NCBI RefSeq assembly: GCF_026342835.1
Contig: NZ_JAPEMI010000001.1
Span: 434,001-498,000 of the forward strand
DNA length: 64,000 bases
Source: Streptomyces sp. NBC_00154
GTDB taxonomy: Bacteria; Actinomycetota; Actinomycetes; Streptomycetales; Streptomycetaceae
Direction of reading: 5' to 3'
Made by a program: the position numbers and the translations under genes. Below the pieces are notes generated by a model that saw only the letters and a program-made list of their open reading frames with translations, made no database searches and was not told the DNA's origin. Shown here piece by piece: positions 54,780 through 63,612 of this stretch; the first letter of the stretch is position 1, and each line of letters starts with the position of its first letter.

Positions 54780-55427
54780 ATGCCCGACAGCCAAACCTCT
54801 GCATCACGCGGCGGAGTCCGCCTTGCGCGCGGAGCTTCGCCGTGGCTCCTCCCGACCGTCGCCACCGCGGCGCTCAGCCTCACCCGGGCCCGCAAGTCCG
54901 GACGCTGGGCCGCCGTGGCCGTGCCCACCACCGCCCTCGCGGCGGGCATGCTGTGGTTCTTCCGCGACCCCGAGCGCGAGATCACCCAGGGCCGAGTCAT
55001 CTCTCCGGCCGACGGTGTGGTGCAGAGCATCATGCCGTGGAAGGACGGGCGCACCCGCGTCGCGATCTTCATGAGCCCGTTGAATGTTCACGTCAACCGC
55101 GCGCCCCTGGCCGGCACGGTGACATCGGTCGAGCACATCCCCGGTGGGTTCGTCCCGGCGTTCAACAAGGAGAGCGAGAACAACGAGCGCGTTGTCTGGC
55201 ACTTCGACACCGAGCTCGGTGACATCGAGATGGTGCAGATCGCGGGTGCGGTTGCCCGTCGCATCGTCCCGTACATCCCGCAGGGCACGAAGGTGGAGCA
55301 GGGCGAGCGCATCGGCCTGATCCGCTTCGGCTCCCGGGTCGACATCTACCTTCCGGAAGGTATCGATGTCGCGGTCGAGGTCGGCCAGGCCACCACCGCG
55401 GGGGTGACTCGAATTGACCGTGATTGA
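54780..55427 (+). CDS. psd: Phosphatidylserine decarboxylase
   Basis: A 215-residue pro-enzyme forming phosphatidylethanolamine at the membrane. An N-terminal hydrophobic helix (about residues 43-60, RWAAVAVPTTALAAGMLW) leads to FFRDPER. The catalytic ISPADGVVQ (Asp78), SPLNVHVNRAP (His104) and the self-cleavage site RFGSRVD (Gly184-Ser185, in place of LGST) follow. Ser185 becomes the pyruvoyl cofactor, giving a beta chain of about 184 and an alpha chain of about 31 residues. This is the short actinobacterial (archaeal-type) form. GAAGGTC supports ATG 54780. It overlaps pssA by 14 bp. Confidence 0.95.
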   Translation: MPDSQTSASRGGVRLARGASPWLLPTVATAALSLTRARKSGRWAAVAVPTTALAAGMLWFFRDPEREITQGRVISPADGVVQSIMPWKDGRTRVAIFMSPLNVHVNRAPLAGTVTSVEHIPGGFVPAFNKESENNERVVWHFDTELGDIEMVQIAGAVARRIVPYIPQGTKVEQGERIGLIRFGSRVDIYLPEGIDVAVEVGQATTAGVTRIDRD

Positions 55428-56268
55428 TCCCGACACACAGGCCGGCTGGGTGCCGGAGGCCGAGTCCGAGGACGACGTCGAGGACATGCCGCTCTCTCTG
55501 CGGCTGTCGATAGCGGACACCCTCACTCTCGGTAACGCCACGTGCGGTTTCATGGCGGTGTACTTCACCACCACGGGCATCCTCATCCCGCACCTCACGG
55601 GCAGCGACGAGAGCGGCATGGCCCGGCACTCCGCGGCCACCGCCGTGATCCTGATGCTCCTCGCCGCGGTCTTCGACCTCTTCGACGGGCTGGTGGCGCG
55701 CAAGCTCCGCAGCTCGCCGATGGGCGCAGAGCTGGACAACCTCTCGGACCTGATCAGCTTCGGCCTCGCCCCGGCGTACTTCGTACTCGTGTACGGCATG
55801 GTCGCGGACGACGCACACCAGAGGGTGTCGGCGCTCGCGGCGATCGTAGTGCTGCTGGCCGTGGTGCTGAGACTGGCCAGATTCTCCTGCGTGACCATGA
55901 AGGACGGCATGTTCCAGGGCATGCCGAGCCCCTTCGGAGCGCTCACGGTCGTCTCGATCGTGCTCCTGGAGCTGCCCTTCGTACCGACGCTGCTCGCGAT
56001 CGTCGGAGTGGCGTGGCTGATGGTCAGCCGGGTCGAGTACCCGAAGCCGCGGGGTGTCCTCGCGGTGGCCATGCTCAGCTGGATCGTCGGCGCGATGGGA
56101 CTGCTCGCCGCCTGGGCGTTCGACGCCCCCGGCGGTCAGCTGCTCCTGCAGACCGGCTGCGCGCTGCAGGTGGTCCTGGGAGCGGTCATCCCGCTCTTCG
56201 CGACGGCACGGCGGGTGAACACCTTCCGCGACAACCGACGCGAGGCACGGGCGGCTCAGCTGCCCTAG
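55414..56268 (+). CDS. pssA: CDP-diacylglycerol-serine O-phosphatidyltransferase
   Basis: A 284-residue membrane enzyme making phosphatidylserine from CDP-diacylglycerol and serine, immediately upstream of Psd in the pathway. The CDP-alcohol phosphatidyltransferase motif DGLVAR, then ELDNLSD (residues about 91-112), carries the metal-binding Asp set. Seven to eight hydrophobic spans are predicted. TTG 55414 is well spaced from GGGGGTGA; GTG 55420 is an alternative. The gene overlaps psd by 14 bp (8 if GTG), indicating translational coupling, and ends at a strong terminator. Confidence 0.95.
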   Translation: MTVIDPDTQAGWVPEAESEDDVEDMPLSLRLSIADTLTLGNATCGFMAVYFTTTGILIPHLTGSDESGMARHSAATAVILMLLAAVFDLFDGLVARKLRSSPMGAELDNLSDLISFGLAPAYFVLVYGMVADDAHQRVSALAAIVVLLAVVLRLARFSCVTMKDGMFQGMPSPFGALTVVSIVLLELPFVPTLLAIVGVAWLMVSRVEYPKPRGVLAVAMLSWIVGAMGLLAAWAFDAPGGQLLLQTGCALQVVLGAVIPLFATARRVNTFRDNRREARAAQLP

Positions 56269-56282
56269 CGGTACAGCACAAG

Positions 56283-56389
56283 ACGTACGAGGGCCCGGGT
56301 GCTTCCCCAGCACCCGGGCCCTCCTGCATGTCCTACGGCACCCATGACGAGCAGCCACCGCCGCGATCGGGGCCCGGGCCCTCGTACGT
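56283..56389. terminator. Nested terminator with competing hairpins between convergent genes
   Basis: A perfect 15-bp stem (56289-56303 with 56309-56323, loop TCCCC) follows pssA. In addition the 17-bp arm at 56283-56299 is perfectly complementary to 56373-56389, so the same left arm can form two alternative hairpins. The longer-range pair could serve the convergent phosphatase gene that ends at 56418. Confidence 0.8.
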
Positions 56390-56417
56390 GCCCCGTGTCC
56401 TGTGCGGGCGGCGCCCG

Positions 56418-58865
56418 CTACGCCGGGTCCCAGCGGGCGGCGAGCAGGAGCGCGATGTCGTCGGGCCGGTCGGACTCCTGCTTCGCCTCCCGGATGACCA
56501 GGTCCGCCATGTCGGCGAGCGACGGAACATCGGCTCGCTCGATCGTGGAGCGCAGCCGTTCGATGCCCAGATCGATGTCGGCCCCTGCCTGCTCGACCAG
56601 TCCGTCGGTGAACAGTGCCAGGATCGCGCCGGGGTCCAGGAGGAAGTCGCTGACCGGGTAGGACGCACGGGGGGCGACACCGAGCACGATGCCGCCGGGC
56701 AGGTCCAGGACCTCGGTCGTGTGGTCGGGGTGGCGGAGCAGGGGCTGCGGGTGCCCCGCCCGGACCGCCTGGGTCCGGCCGGTGACGGGGTCGAGGACGA
56801 CGTAGCAGCAGCTGGCGATCTGGCCGGGGTCGAGGTCGATGAGCAGCCGGTTGGTGCCGCTCACCACCTCCTGCGGATCGTGCCCGCTGAGAGCGAAGGC
56901 CCTTACCGCGCTGCGCAGTTGGCCCATGGTCGCGGCCGCGGCGACTCCGTGCCCCTGGACGTCCCCGATGATCAGGGCCAGGCCGCGCTCCGTTTCGACG
57001 ACGTCGTACCAGTCGCCTCCGATATCCATGCCCTGGGTGCCGGCGAGATACCTCCCGGCGGTGTCGACGTGTTCGAGTACGGGCAGCCGGTGCGGCAGCA
57101 GGGCGTTCTGCAGGCCACGGGCCAGGGCGGATTCCGTGTCGTATCGCTGGGCCCGCTGGAGGGACTGGGCGATGAGGCCGGCGAGCGCGGTCAGGACCGT
57201 GCGTTCCTCGGGGGTGAAGCCGCGCGGGTGGTCGAAGCCGAGGATGCAGGAGCCGACGGGCCGCCCGGAGGCGATCAGCGGCAGGAACGCGCGGGCGCCG
57301 ACGTCGGCGTCCAAGGGGATGCCGGGGTAGGCGGCGGCCAGGTGCTGCATGGACTCGAAGAAGATCGGGCGGCCGGTGGTGAGCGTCTCGACGCCGGGCA
57401 GGTGGGCAGCGAGGGACACCCCGTCGAAGCGGTCCAGGAAGCCCTGCGGGAAGCCGGTCTCCCAGGCCAGGTAGAGGTGCCGCTCGTTCAGCAGGTAGAT
57501 GGCCAGTTGCCTGCCGCCGAACGCGGGCAGCAGTTCCTCCGTGACCACCACCGAGACCTGGCGTGCCGTGACGGCCTCAGTCAGCGCGATGGCGAGGGCG
57601 ACCGGCCGGTAGAGCGCGGACGCCCGGTCGGCCGGGGAGCCGAGCCCCACGCCCGGCGTGACGACGGACCCCGGAGTGTAGGCCGGTTCCGTGGCGGCGA
57701 GCGTGGCTGTCACTCCGTCGTGGCCCGGGTACAGGGACACCGACAGCCAGTCGTTGGCGTCGCGCCGCGCGAGGAAGTGCACCGGGTCGTGGGAGAGCAG
57801 CGCGGCCCGGTGGTGGTCGTCGTACGCGGGGTGTCCGAACCACGGCAGGACCTCCCACAGGACGCTTCCGACCAGGTCGGCGCCTGCCCGGTCGAGCAGC
57901 TCCTCCGCGAGAGGGTTGACGTAGGTGATCCGTCCGAGCCGGTCGAACGAGAAGATGCCGCGCGGGAGTCGGTCGGCCGCCTCCCCGACGATCGCTCCGG
58001 CGCCGAGGTCGACGAGGAAGCCGGTGAGATGACCGGCCGCGCCGTCACCGGGCAGCCGGGTCCGGCGGCTGGAGAGTTCGAGGAAGTTCGTCCGGCCGTC
58101 GGGGCCGCGCAGCCGCAACCGGCGTACGACCGGGCCGGGCGATCCGGCCGCCCGGCGGGCGACGGCGCACAGCCCGCACACGTCCTCCGGGGCCAGCAGC
58201 GCCGTCAGCGCGTCGATGGTGCCCGCGAACTGTGCGGGATCCGTGGCGAGGATCGCGCACAGCTCCGCGTCCGCGTCGACGGCGCCGGTGTCGAGGTCCC
58301 ACTCGAAGTGTCCGATCCTGACCGGTGGTGCGACGGCCGAGGGCAGCTGGACGGGTACCGGCTCACCGTCCCACACGACCTGGGTGCCCTCGCCCGCCAG
58401 CTCCGCGAGGTCGGTGCCGAGCTGCTGGACCACGTGCTCAAGGCTGTGCCGGTGGGCCGGCGATACCGGCTTCCCGGGTGTGGCCGGGCGCAGCACCGCC
58501 AGGACCCCGAACCTCTCGGGGCCGCCGATCGGCACGAACAGCGACCCGAACGGGAACGGCAGGCCCGCCATCAGCTGCGGGAACCGGCGCATGGCCTCCT
58601 CGGCATCGGGGAGCATGATCGACCGGTGCGAGCGGTAGGACTCACACACCGGGAAGGGCCGGTTCACATGCATGCGCCACCAGGGGCGGAACAGCCGACC
58701 CGGCAGCCCCGCGAGCACCGCGAGCCGCAGCAGCTCAGGGTTCCCGGAGCGTAGATATACGCCGCCGGCATACCCGCCGGCGGACTCGACCGCGCTCACT
58801 GCGGCCTGCGCGAGCGCCAGGGAGAGTTCGCCCGGCACTCGGCCGCCGTTCGCCGCCCCGGGCAC
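56418..58865 (-). CDS. GAF-PAS-GAF-SpoIIE serine phosphatase
   Basis: A sensor phosphatase of about 815 residues. An N-terminal GAF-like domain (about residues 10-165), PAS domains (about 185-310 and 315-420) and a second GAF (about 440-600) precede the SpoIIE domain (about 610-810). The catalytic motifs GGDWYDV, GDVQGHG, LFTDGLVE and DDIALLL are intact. There is no HATPase domain. The frame extends upstream to 58994; GTG 58865 with an AAGG/CAGGG stretch just before is preferred because the extra N-terminus is Cys/Arg-rich and unlike a domain, but this is uncertain. It is divergent from the secreted glycanase gene. No sigma-regulon partner is adjacent. Confidence 0.82.
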   Translation of the reverse strand: MPGAANGGRVPGELSLALAQAAVSAVESAGGYAGGVYLRSGNPELLRLAVLAGLPGRLFRPWWRMHVNRPFPVCESYRSHRSIMLPDAEEAMRRFPQLMAGLPFPFGSLFVPIGGPERFGVLAVLRPATPGKPVSPAHRHSLEHVVQQLGTDLAELAGEGTQVVWDGEPVPVQLPSAVAPPVRIGHFEWDLDTGAVDADAELCAILATDPAQFAGTIDALTALLAPEDVCGLCAVARRAAGSPGPVVRRLRLRGPDGRTNFLELSSRRTRLPGDGAAGHLTGFLVDLGAGAIVGEAADRLPRGIFSFDRLGRITYVNPLAEELLDRAGADLVGSVLWEVLPWFGHPAYDDHHRAALLSHDPVHFLARRDANDWLSVSLYPGHDGVTATLAATEPAYTPGSVVTPGVGLGSPADRASALYRPVALAIALTEAVTARQVSVVVTEELLPAFGGRQLAIYLLNERHLYLAWETGFPQGFLDRFDGVSLAAHLPGVETLTTGRPIFFESMQHLAAAYPGIPLDADVGARAFLPLIASGRPVGSCILGFDHPRGFTPEERTVLTALAGLIAQSLQRAQRYDTESALARGLQNALLPHRLPVLEHVDTAGRYLAGTQGMDIGGDWYDVVETERGLALIIGDVQGHGVAAAATMGQLRSAVRAFALSGHDPQEVVSGTNRLLIDLDPGQIASCCYVVLDPVTGRTQAVRAGHPQPLLRHPDHTTEVLDLPGGIVLGVAPRASYPVSDFLLDPGAILALFTDGLVEQAGADIDLGIERLRSTIERADVPSLADMADLVIREAKQESDRPDDIALLLAARWDPA

Positions 58866-59243
58866 CGCCCTGCCTTCATCCTGCGGACTGTGCCGGGTAG
58901 CGCCGTACCAGGTCACACAGTCAGGATGCGCCCCGGTGGCCCTGCAGCGCACCTGGTGGACCCGGCCCCGGCAATGAACGACATCTTCCAACACTATGCG
59001 AGTCTTTTGCGTCCCATGGCAGCTGCGTCATGTGCCTGGAGTCGCAACATGTCATGGGACACCTCGGACCCATCCGCTCCGCACGCCCACATTTCTGGGC
59101 GTTATTCGTAAAAGCCACCGAACCAAGTTTCAATTTTGAGCGATCATGACGCTATTTTGCGAACGGCATAGACGTCTTTGCGGTCTACTCCTAGCCTGTG
59201 GGGCGTCCGAAGAGCCCCCACGAGCCGCAAGGACGACGATCAC
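58866..59243. other. 378-bp divergent promoter region
   Basis: No gene is seen beyond possible N-terminal extensions of the phosphatase (58866-58994). The 59070-59170 part is AT-rich and leads into a promoter-like element at 59169-59197. Confidence 0.5.
59169..59197 (+). promoter_or_regulatory. Candidate promoter with overlapping dyad for secreted glycanase
   Basis: TAGACG (59169-59174) and TAGCCT (59192-59197) are 17 bp apart. A TAGAC/GTCTA inverted repeat (59169-59173 with 59183-59187) overlaps the -35 and spacer, as an operator would. The GTG start is about 47 bp downstream. Confidence 0.4.
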
Positions 59244-61583
59244 GTGACCCCACCACCGAAACGCCTCCTGCTCAGACGCTCTCTGTCCGCCTCCCTCTCC
59301 CTGGCCCTCGCCGCGTTCGGCACCGCCGCCGCGGTCGTACTGTCCAGCGCCCCGCCCGCCCGGGCCGCGGGTGTCCCCGCGCCCTCCCCCCTCGCGGTCC
59401 CCGGCCGCGGTGCGGCCGTTCCGTTCAAGGAACAGGAAGCCGAGTACGCGGCCACGAACGGCACGCTGATCGGACCGAACCGGCTGTACGGCACGCTGCC
59501 CTCCGAGGCCTCGGGCCGGCAGGCCGTGACGCTGGACGCCGTCGGCGAGTACGTGGAATTCACCCTCACCGCCCCGGCGAACGCGATGTCCTTCCGGTAC
59601 TCACTGCCCGACAGCGCCGACGGAACGGGCCGGGACGCCTCGATCGACGTGCGCGTGGGGGACGGGGCACCGAAGAGCGTCCCGGTCACATCGAAGTACG
59701 GCTGGTACTACGGCGGTTACCCGTTCAACAACAACCCGGGCGACACCAACCCGCACCACTTCTACGACGAGGCCCGGACCATGTTCGGGTCGACGCTCCC
59801 CATCGGCACGAAGGTGCGGCTCCAGGTCGCCTCCACGGCCGCATCGTCGACGTTCACCATCGACCTGGCCGACTTCGAGCAGGTCGGTGCCCCGGTCGGG
59901 AGGCCGTCGGGGGCGCTGGACGTGGTGGGCGACTTCGGCGCCGACCCGACGGGCGCCACCGACTCCACCGGCAGGATCCAGGCGGCCGTCGACGCCGGCC
60001 GGGCCCAGGGCAAGGAGGTGTACATCCCGCAGGGAACCTTCCAGGTCCGCGATCACATCGTCGTCGACAAGGTGACGCTGCGCGGGGCCGGTCCCTGGTA
60101 CAGCGTGCTGACCGGGCGGGATCCGTCGAACCGCAGCAAGGCGGTCGGGGTCTACGGCAAGTACGCCGCGGACGGCGGCAGCACCGATGTCACCCTCAAG
60201 GACTTCGCCATCATCGGCGACATCCGTGAGCGGGTGGACAACGACCAGGTCAACGCCATCGGCGGGGCAATGTCCAATTCGGTCGTCGACAACGTCTGGA
60301 TGCAGCACACCAAGTGCGGCGCCTGGATGGACGGGCCTATGGACAATTTCACCGTCAAGAACAGCCGCATTCTGGACCAGACCGCCGACGGCGTGAATTT
60401 CCATTACGGCGTCACGAACTCCACCGTCACCAACACATTCGTCCGCAACACCGGTGACGACGGCCTGGCGATGTGGGCGGAGAACGTACCGAATGTGAAG
60501 AACAAGTTCACGTTCAACACCGTGGTCCTGCCGATCCTCGCGAACAACATCGTGACGTACGGCGGCAAGGACATCACCATCTCCGACAACGTCATGTCCG
60601 ACACGATCACCAATGGCGGCGGCCTGCATGTCGCCAATCGCTATCCCGGTGTGAATTCGGGTCGGGGCACGGCGGTCTCCGGCGTCACGACAGCCGCCCG
60701 GAACACTCTGATCCGTACCGGGAACAACGACTTCAACTGGCGGTTCGGGGTCGGTGCGATCTGGTTCAGCGGACTCAACGAACCCATCAACGCCACGATC
60801 AACATCACCGACACCGAGATACTCGACAGTTCGTACGCCGCGATCCATCTGATCGAGGGTGCGACCAACGGGCTGCATTTCGACAACGTCAGGATCGACG
60901 GCGCGGGTACCTACGCCCTGCAGATCCAGGCTCCGGGGACGGCGACGTTCACCAATGTCGTCGCCACGCACATCGCCCAGTCGAACCCGATCCACAACTG
61001 TGTCGGCAGTGGCTTCCAGATCACCCGAGGCAGCGGAAACTCCGGCTGGTACGCCGACCCGCCGGTCTGCACCGGCACCTGGCCGGACCCGGTGTGGACC
61101 AACGGCGGGGTGCCGGGGGGCGGGACCGACCCGACCGACCCGCCCACCGACCCTCCGACCGATCCCGGCAACCTTGCCCTGGGCCGACCGGTCACCGAAT
61201 CGGGCCACGCGGACGTCTATGGTGCGGCCAACGCCGTGGACGGCAATGCGAACAGCTACTGGGAGAGCACCAACCACGCCTTCCCGCAGACCATCACCGT
61301 GGACCTGGGTGCTCCCCGGGCCGTCAAACGCGTGGTCCTGAAGCTGCCCCCGGCGACGGCATGGGCGACCCGCACGCAGACGCTGAGCGTGTCGGGCAGC
61401 GCCGACAACTCCTCGTACGGCTCGCTCAAGGGGTCGGCCGACTATGTCTTCGACCCGGCCGGCGGCAATACGGCAACGGTCACTCTGCCCGGTACATCGG
61501 CCCGCTATCTGCGGCTGACGTTCACCGCGAACACGGGGTGGCCCGCGGGTCAGCTCTCGGAACTGGAGGCGTACACCAGCTGA
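59244..61583 (+). CDS. Secreted beta-helix glycoside hydrolase (GH87/mycodextranase-like) with C-terminal F5/8-type domain
   Basis: A 779-residue exported protein. The signal peptide ends near ARAA (about residue 42). A carbohydrate-binding domain (about residues 60-215) is followed by a pectate-lyase-like right-handed beta-helix (about 225-600, opening DFGADPTGATDSTGRIQAAV). A Thr/Pro/Asp linker (about 630-650) leads to a discoidin-like F5/8 C domain (about 652-779). This is the layout of alpha-1,3-glucanases/mycodextranases that attack fungal wall glucan. The glycosidic link cut is inferred. GTG 59244 is supported by AAGGACG about 9 bp upstream. It ends in tandem hairpins. Confidence 0.8.
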   Translation: MTPPPKRLLLRRSLSASLSLALAAFGTAAAVVLSSAPPARAAGVPAPSPLAVPGRGAAVPFKEQEAEYAATNGTLIGPNRLYGTLPSEASGRQAVTLDAVGEYVEFTLTAPANAMSFRYSLPDSADGTGRDASIDVRVGDGAPKSVPVTSKYGWYYGGYPFNNNPGDTNPHHFYDEARTMFGSTLPIGTKVRLQVASTAASSTFTIDLADFEQVGAPVGRPSGALDVVGDFGADPTGATDSTGRIQAAVDAGRAQGKEVYIPQGTFQVRDHIVVDKVTLRGAGPWYSVLTGRDPSNRSKAVGVYGKYAADGGSTDVTLKDFAIIGDIRERVDNDQVNAIGGAMSNSVVDNVWMQHTKCGAWMDGPMDNFTVKNSRILDQTADGVNFHYGVTNSTVTNTFVRNTGDDGLAMWAENVPNVKNKFTFNTVVLPILANNIVTYGGKDITISDNVMSDTITNGGGLHVANRYPGVNSGRGTAVSGVTTAARNTLIRTGNNDFNWRFGVGAIWFSGLNEPINATINITDTEILDSSYAAIHLIEGATNGLHFDNVRIDGAGTYALQIQAPGTATFTNVVATHIAQSNPIHNCVGSGFQITRGSGNSGWYADPPVCTGTWPDPVWTNGGVPGGGTDPTDPPTDPPTDPGNLALGRPVTESGHADVYGAANAVDGNANSYWESTNHAFPQTITVDLGAPRAVKRVVLKLPPATAWATRTQTLSVSGSADNSSYGSLKGSADYVFDPAGGNTATVTLPGTSARYLRLTFTANTGWPAGQLSELEAYTS

Positions 61584-61589
61584 CGATGC

Positions 61590-61662
61590 GACCGGTCGCC
61601 GGACGGGTCCGGACCCGTCCGGCGGCCGGTCGGACGTTCCGGGCGGGCCACGGCCCGCCCGG
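61590..61662. terminator. Tandem long hairpins between convergent genes
   Basis: A 42-bp near-perfect palindrome (21-bp arms 61590-61610 with 61611-61631, one G-U pair) starts 7 bp past the glycanase stop. A perfect 11-bp-stem hairpin follows (61639-61649 with 61652-61662). The glycerate kinase gene ends at 61694 from the other side. Confidence 0.8.
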
Positions 61663-61693
61663 CTCAGCCCGGCTCGATCCGGCTCGGCTCAGC

Positions 61694-62809
61694 TCACGAC
61701 AGGAAGTCGCGGGCGATCCCTTCCGCCACCCGCTCCAGCAGCGGGCCCGCCTGTGCCATGCACACGGCCGGGTCCGGCTCCAGCTCCGTGAGGGCGTACG
61801 CGCGCCGGATGCCGGCCCTGCCCAGCGCCTCCGGAGGCAGTGCCAGACGGCCGCAGACCGCCACCACCTCCAGCCCCGCCGCGCGGGCCGCCGCCGCGAC
61901 GCCGGCCGGGGCCTTGCCGTGCAGGGTCTGCTCGTCGAGGGAGCCCTCGCCGGTGATCACCAGCGTGGCGCGGGCCAACGCCGGCGCGAAGCCGAGTACG
62001 TCGAGCATGACCTCGATGCCGGGGCGGAACCGGGCGCCGAGCGCTACCAGCGCCCCGTAGCCGATACCTCCCGCCGCACCCGCACCGGGGAGCTTCGCGT
62101 GGTCCGGGCCCAGGACGGACGCGTAGTGGGCGAGCGCCGCGTCGAGGGTCGCGATGTCGTCCTCGGTCGCGCCCTTCTGCCGTCCGTAGACCTCCGGGGC
62201 GCCCTTCGGACCGGTCAGCGGGTTGTCCACGTCGCTGGCGAGGATCAGGTCCACGTCGGCCAGCCGCGGGTCGAGGCCGGACAGATCCGCCTCGGCCAGT
62301 TCCGCGAGGCCGCCGCCACCGGGGCCGACGGGCTTGCCGTCCGCGTCCAGGAATCGGGCGCCGAGCGCGGCCAGCATGCCCGCGCCGCCGTCGGTCGTCG
62401 CACTGCCGCCGACCCCGAACACAATGGTCCGGGCGCCCGCGTCCAGCGCCGCGGCAAGCAGCTCACCGGAGCCGTACGTGGTGGCCGTGAGCGGGGCGAA
62501 GACCCCTGCGGGAAGGTGCTGGAGGCCCGAGGCCTCGGCCATCTCCACCACCGCGGTGGTGTCGCGCAGCGCGTAGGCCGCGGTCAAGGTCTCCCCGCGC
62601 GGCCCGGTCACACGCGCTTCGCGCCGCTCGAAGCCGGCGGCCACCGCCGCCGCCACCGTGCCGTCGCCGCCGTCCGCCACCGGCAGGGTCTCGACCTGCA
62701 CCTCGGGGACGATGCGCCGCAGACCGGCTGTCACCCGCTCCGCGACCTGTACCGCGGTGAGCGATCCCTTGAACTTGTCCGCCGCGACGAGCACGCGGGC
62801 GGTCTCCAT
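61694..62809 (-). CDS. glxK: Glycerate kinase (GarK/GlxK type)
   Basis: A 371-residue kinase phosphorylating D-glycerate (usually to 2-phosphoglycerate). Family I glycerate kinase motifs are clear: VLVAADKFKGSLTAVQVAER at the N-terminus, PVADGGDGTVAA, GVGGSATTDGGAGML (about residues 120-135) and GAAGGIGYG (about 250). Glyoxylate made by the ethylmalonyl-CoA route can be carried to glycerate and enter glycolysis through this enzyme; that connection is inference. GGAG is 5 bp before ATG 62809. It is monocistronic as far as seen. Confidence 0.92.
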   Translation of the reverse strand: METARVLVAADKFKGSLTAVQVAERVTAGLRRIVPEVQVETLPVADGGDGTVAAAVAAGFERREARVTGPRGETLTAAYALRDTTAVVEMAEASGLQHLPAGVFAPLTATTYGSGELLAAALDAGARTIVFGVGGSATTDGGAGMLAALGARFLDADGKPVGPGGGGLAELAEADLSGLDPRLADVDLILASDVDNPLTGPKGAPEVYGRQKGATEDDIATLDAALAHYASVLGPDHAKLPGAGAAGGIGYGALVALGARFRPGIEVMLDVLGFAPALARATLVITGEGSLDEQTLHGKAPAGVAAAARAAGLEVVAVCGRLALPPEALGRAGIRRAYALTELEPDPAVCMAQAGPLLERVAEGIARDFLS

Positions 62810-62961
62810 CACTGCTCCGTCCGTCACCTTGCATCCCTTGCTTTCGAACAGGCAGTCGCGCCGCCCCGACCCTATCCGGAGCACCCGCCCCGTGCCCATG
62901 GGTGTCCGGGCCCTGGACCGGGCTCCGGTGGCCGGCCCGATGCCCCTACTACGCTGCGCAC

Positions 62962-63456
62962 GTGACCACCACTGACTACGCCACGTACATCGCAGGACTG
63001 CCCAGGGTGCTGGCCGCCGCGGCAACCGTCTTCCAGGACGGGGAGGGACGGGTCCTGCTCGTCGAGCCGAACTACCGGGACGGCTGGGCGCTGCCCGGCG
63101 GAACGATCGAGTCCGACGAGGGCGAGACCCCGCGCCGGGCCGCGCGCCGTGAGACGGCCGAGGAGATCGGGCTCGATCTCGAGCCGGGACGGCTGCTCGC
63201 GGTCGACTGGGCGCGCAGCCCCGCACGGCCACCGATCGCCGCGTATCTGTACGACGGCGGAGTCCTGGACGACGTCCAGCTGAAGGCGATCCGGCTGCAG
63301 GAGGAGGAGCTCCTGTCCTGGAAGCTGGTGGAGCGCGACGCGCTCGACCAGTATCTGCCCGGTTCGCTCGGACACCGGGTGCGGGCGGCACTTGAGGTGC
63401 GCGACTCCGGAACCGGCGCCGTGGAGCTGGAGGACGGCAGGCCGGTCACCCTCTGA
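62962..63456 (+). CDS. NUDIX hydrolase
   Basis: A 164-residue hydrolase of nucleoside-diphosphate-linked compounds. The complete NUDIX box lies at about residues 46-70: GGTIESDEGETP, then RRAARRETAEEIGLD, giving Gx5Ex7REUxEExGU. The substrate is unknown. GTG 62962 has no ribosome site, but TACGCT lies about 7 bp before the first codon, so a leaderless transcript is likely. Confidence 0.88.
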   Translation: MTTTDYATYIAGLPRVLAAAATVFQDGEGRVLLVEPNYRDGWALPGGTIESDEGETPRRAARRETAEEIGLDLEPGRLLAVDWARSPARPPIAAYLYDGGVLDDVQLKAIRLQEEELLSWKLVERDALDQYLPGSLGHRVRAALEVRDSGTGAVELEDGRPVTL

Positions 63457-63612
63457 CCGTCCCGTTCGACGGCGTCCTGGGGCCGCCGACGACGGCGGGG
63501 ACCCACCACGAGTGCCGCATCGGGACCGACGGTGGCCTCGGCCACGGGAGGGCCCTGACAGCGTGATCAAAACGCCTCGCGGGCGGCGGCCGTCGCTGCG
63601 TACGCTCGCCGT

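Noticed and set aside
55542..58754. A 1070-codon open frame on the plus strand
   Set aside because: It is the mirror of pssA and of the phosphatase at 56418-58865. Composition is Arg/Gly/Val-rich with no domain pattern, typical of antisense frames in high-GC DNA.
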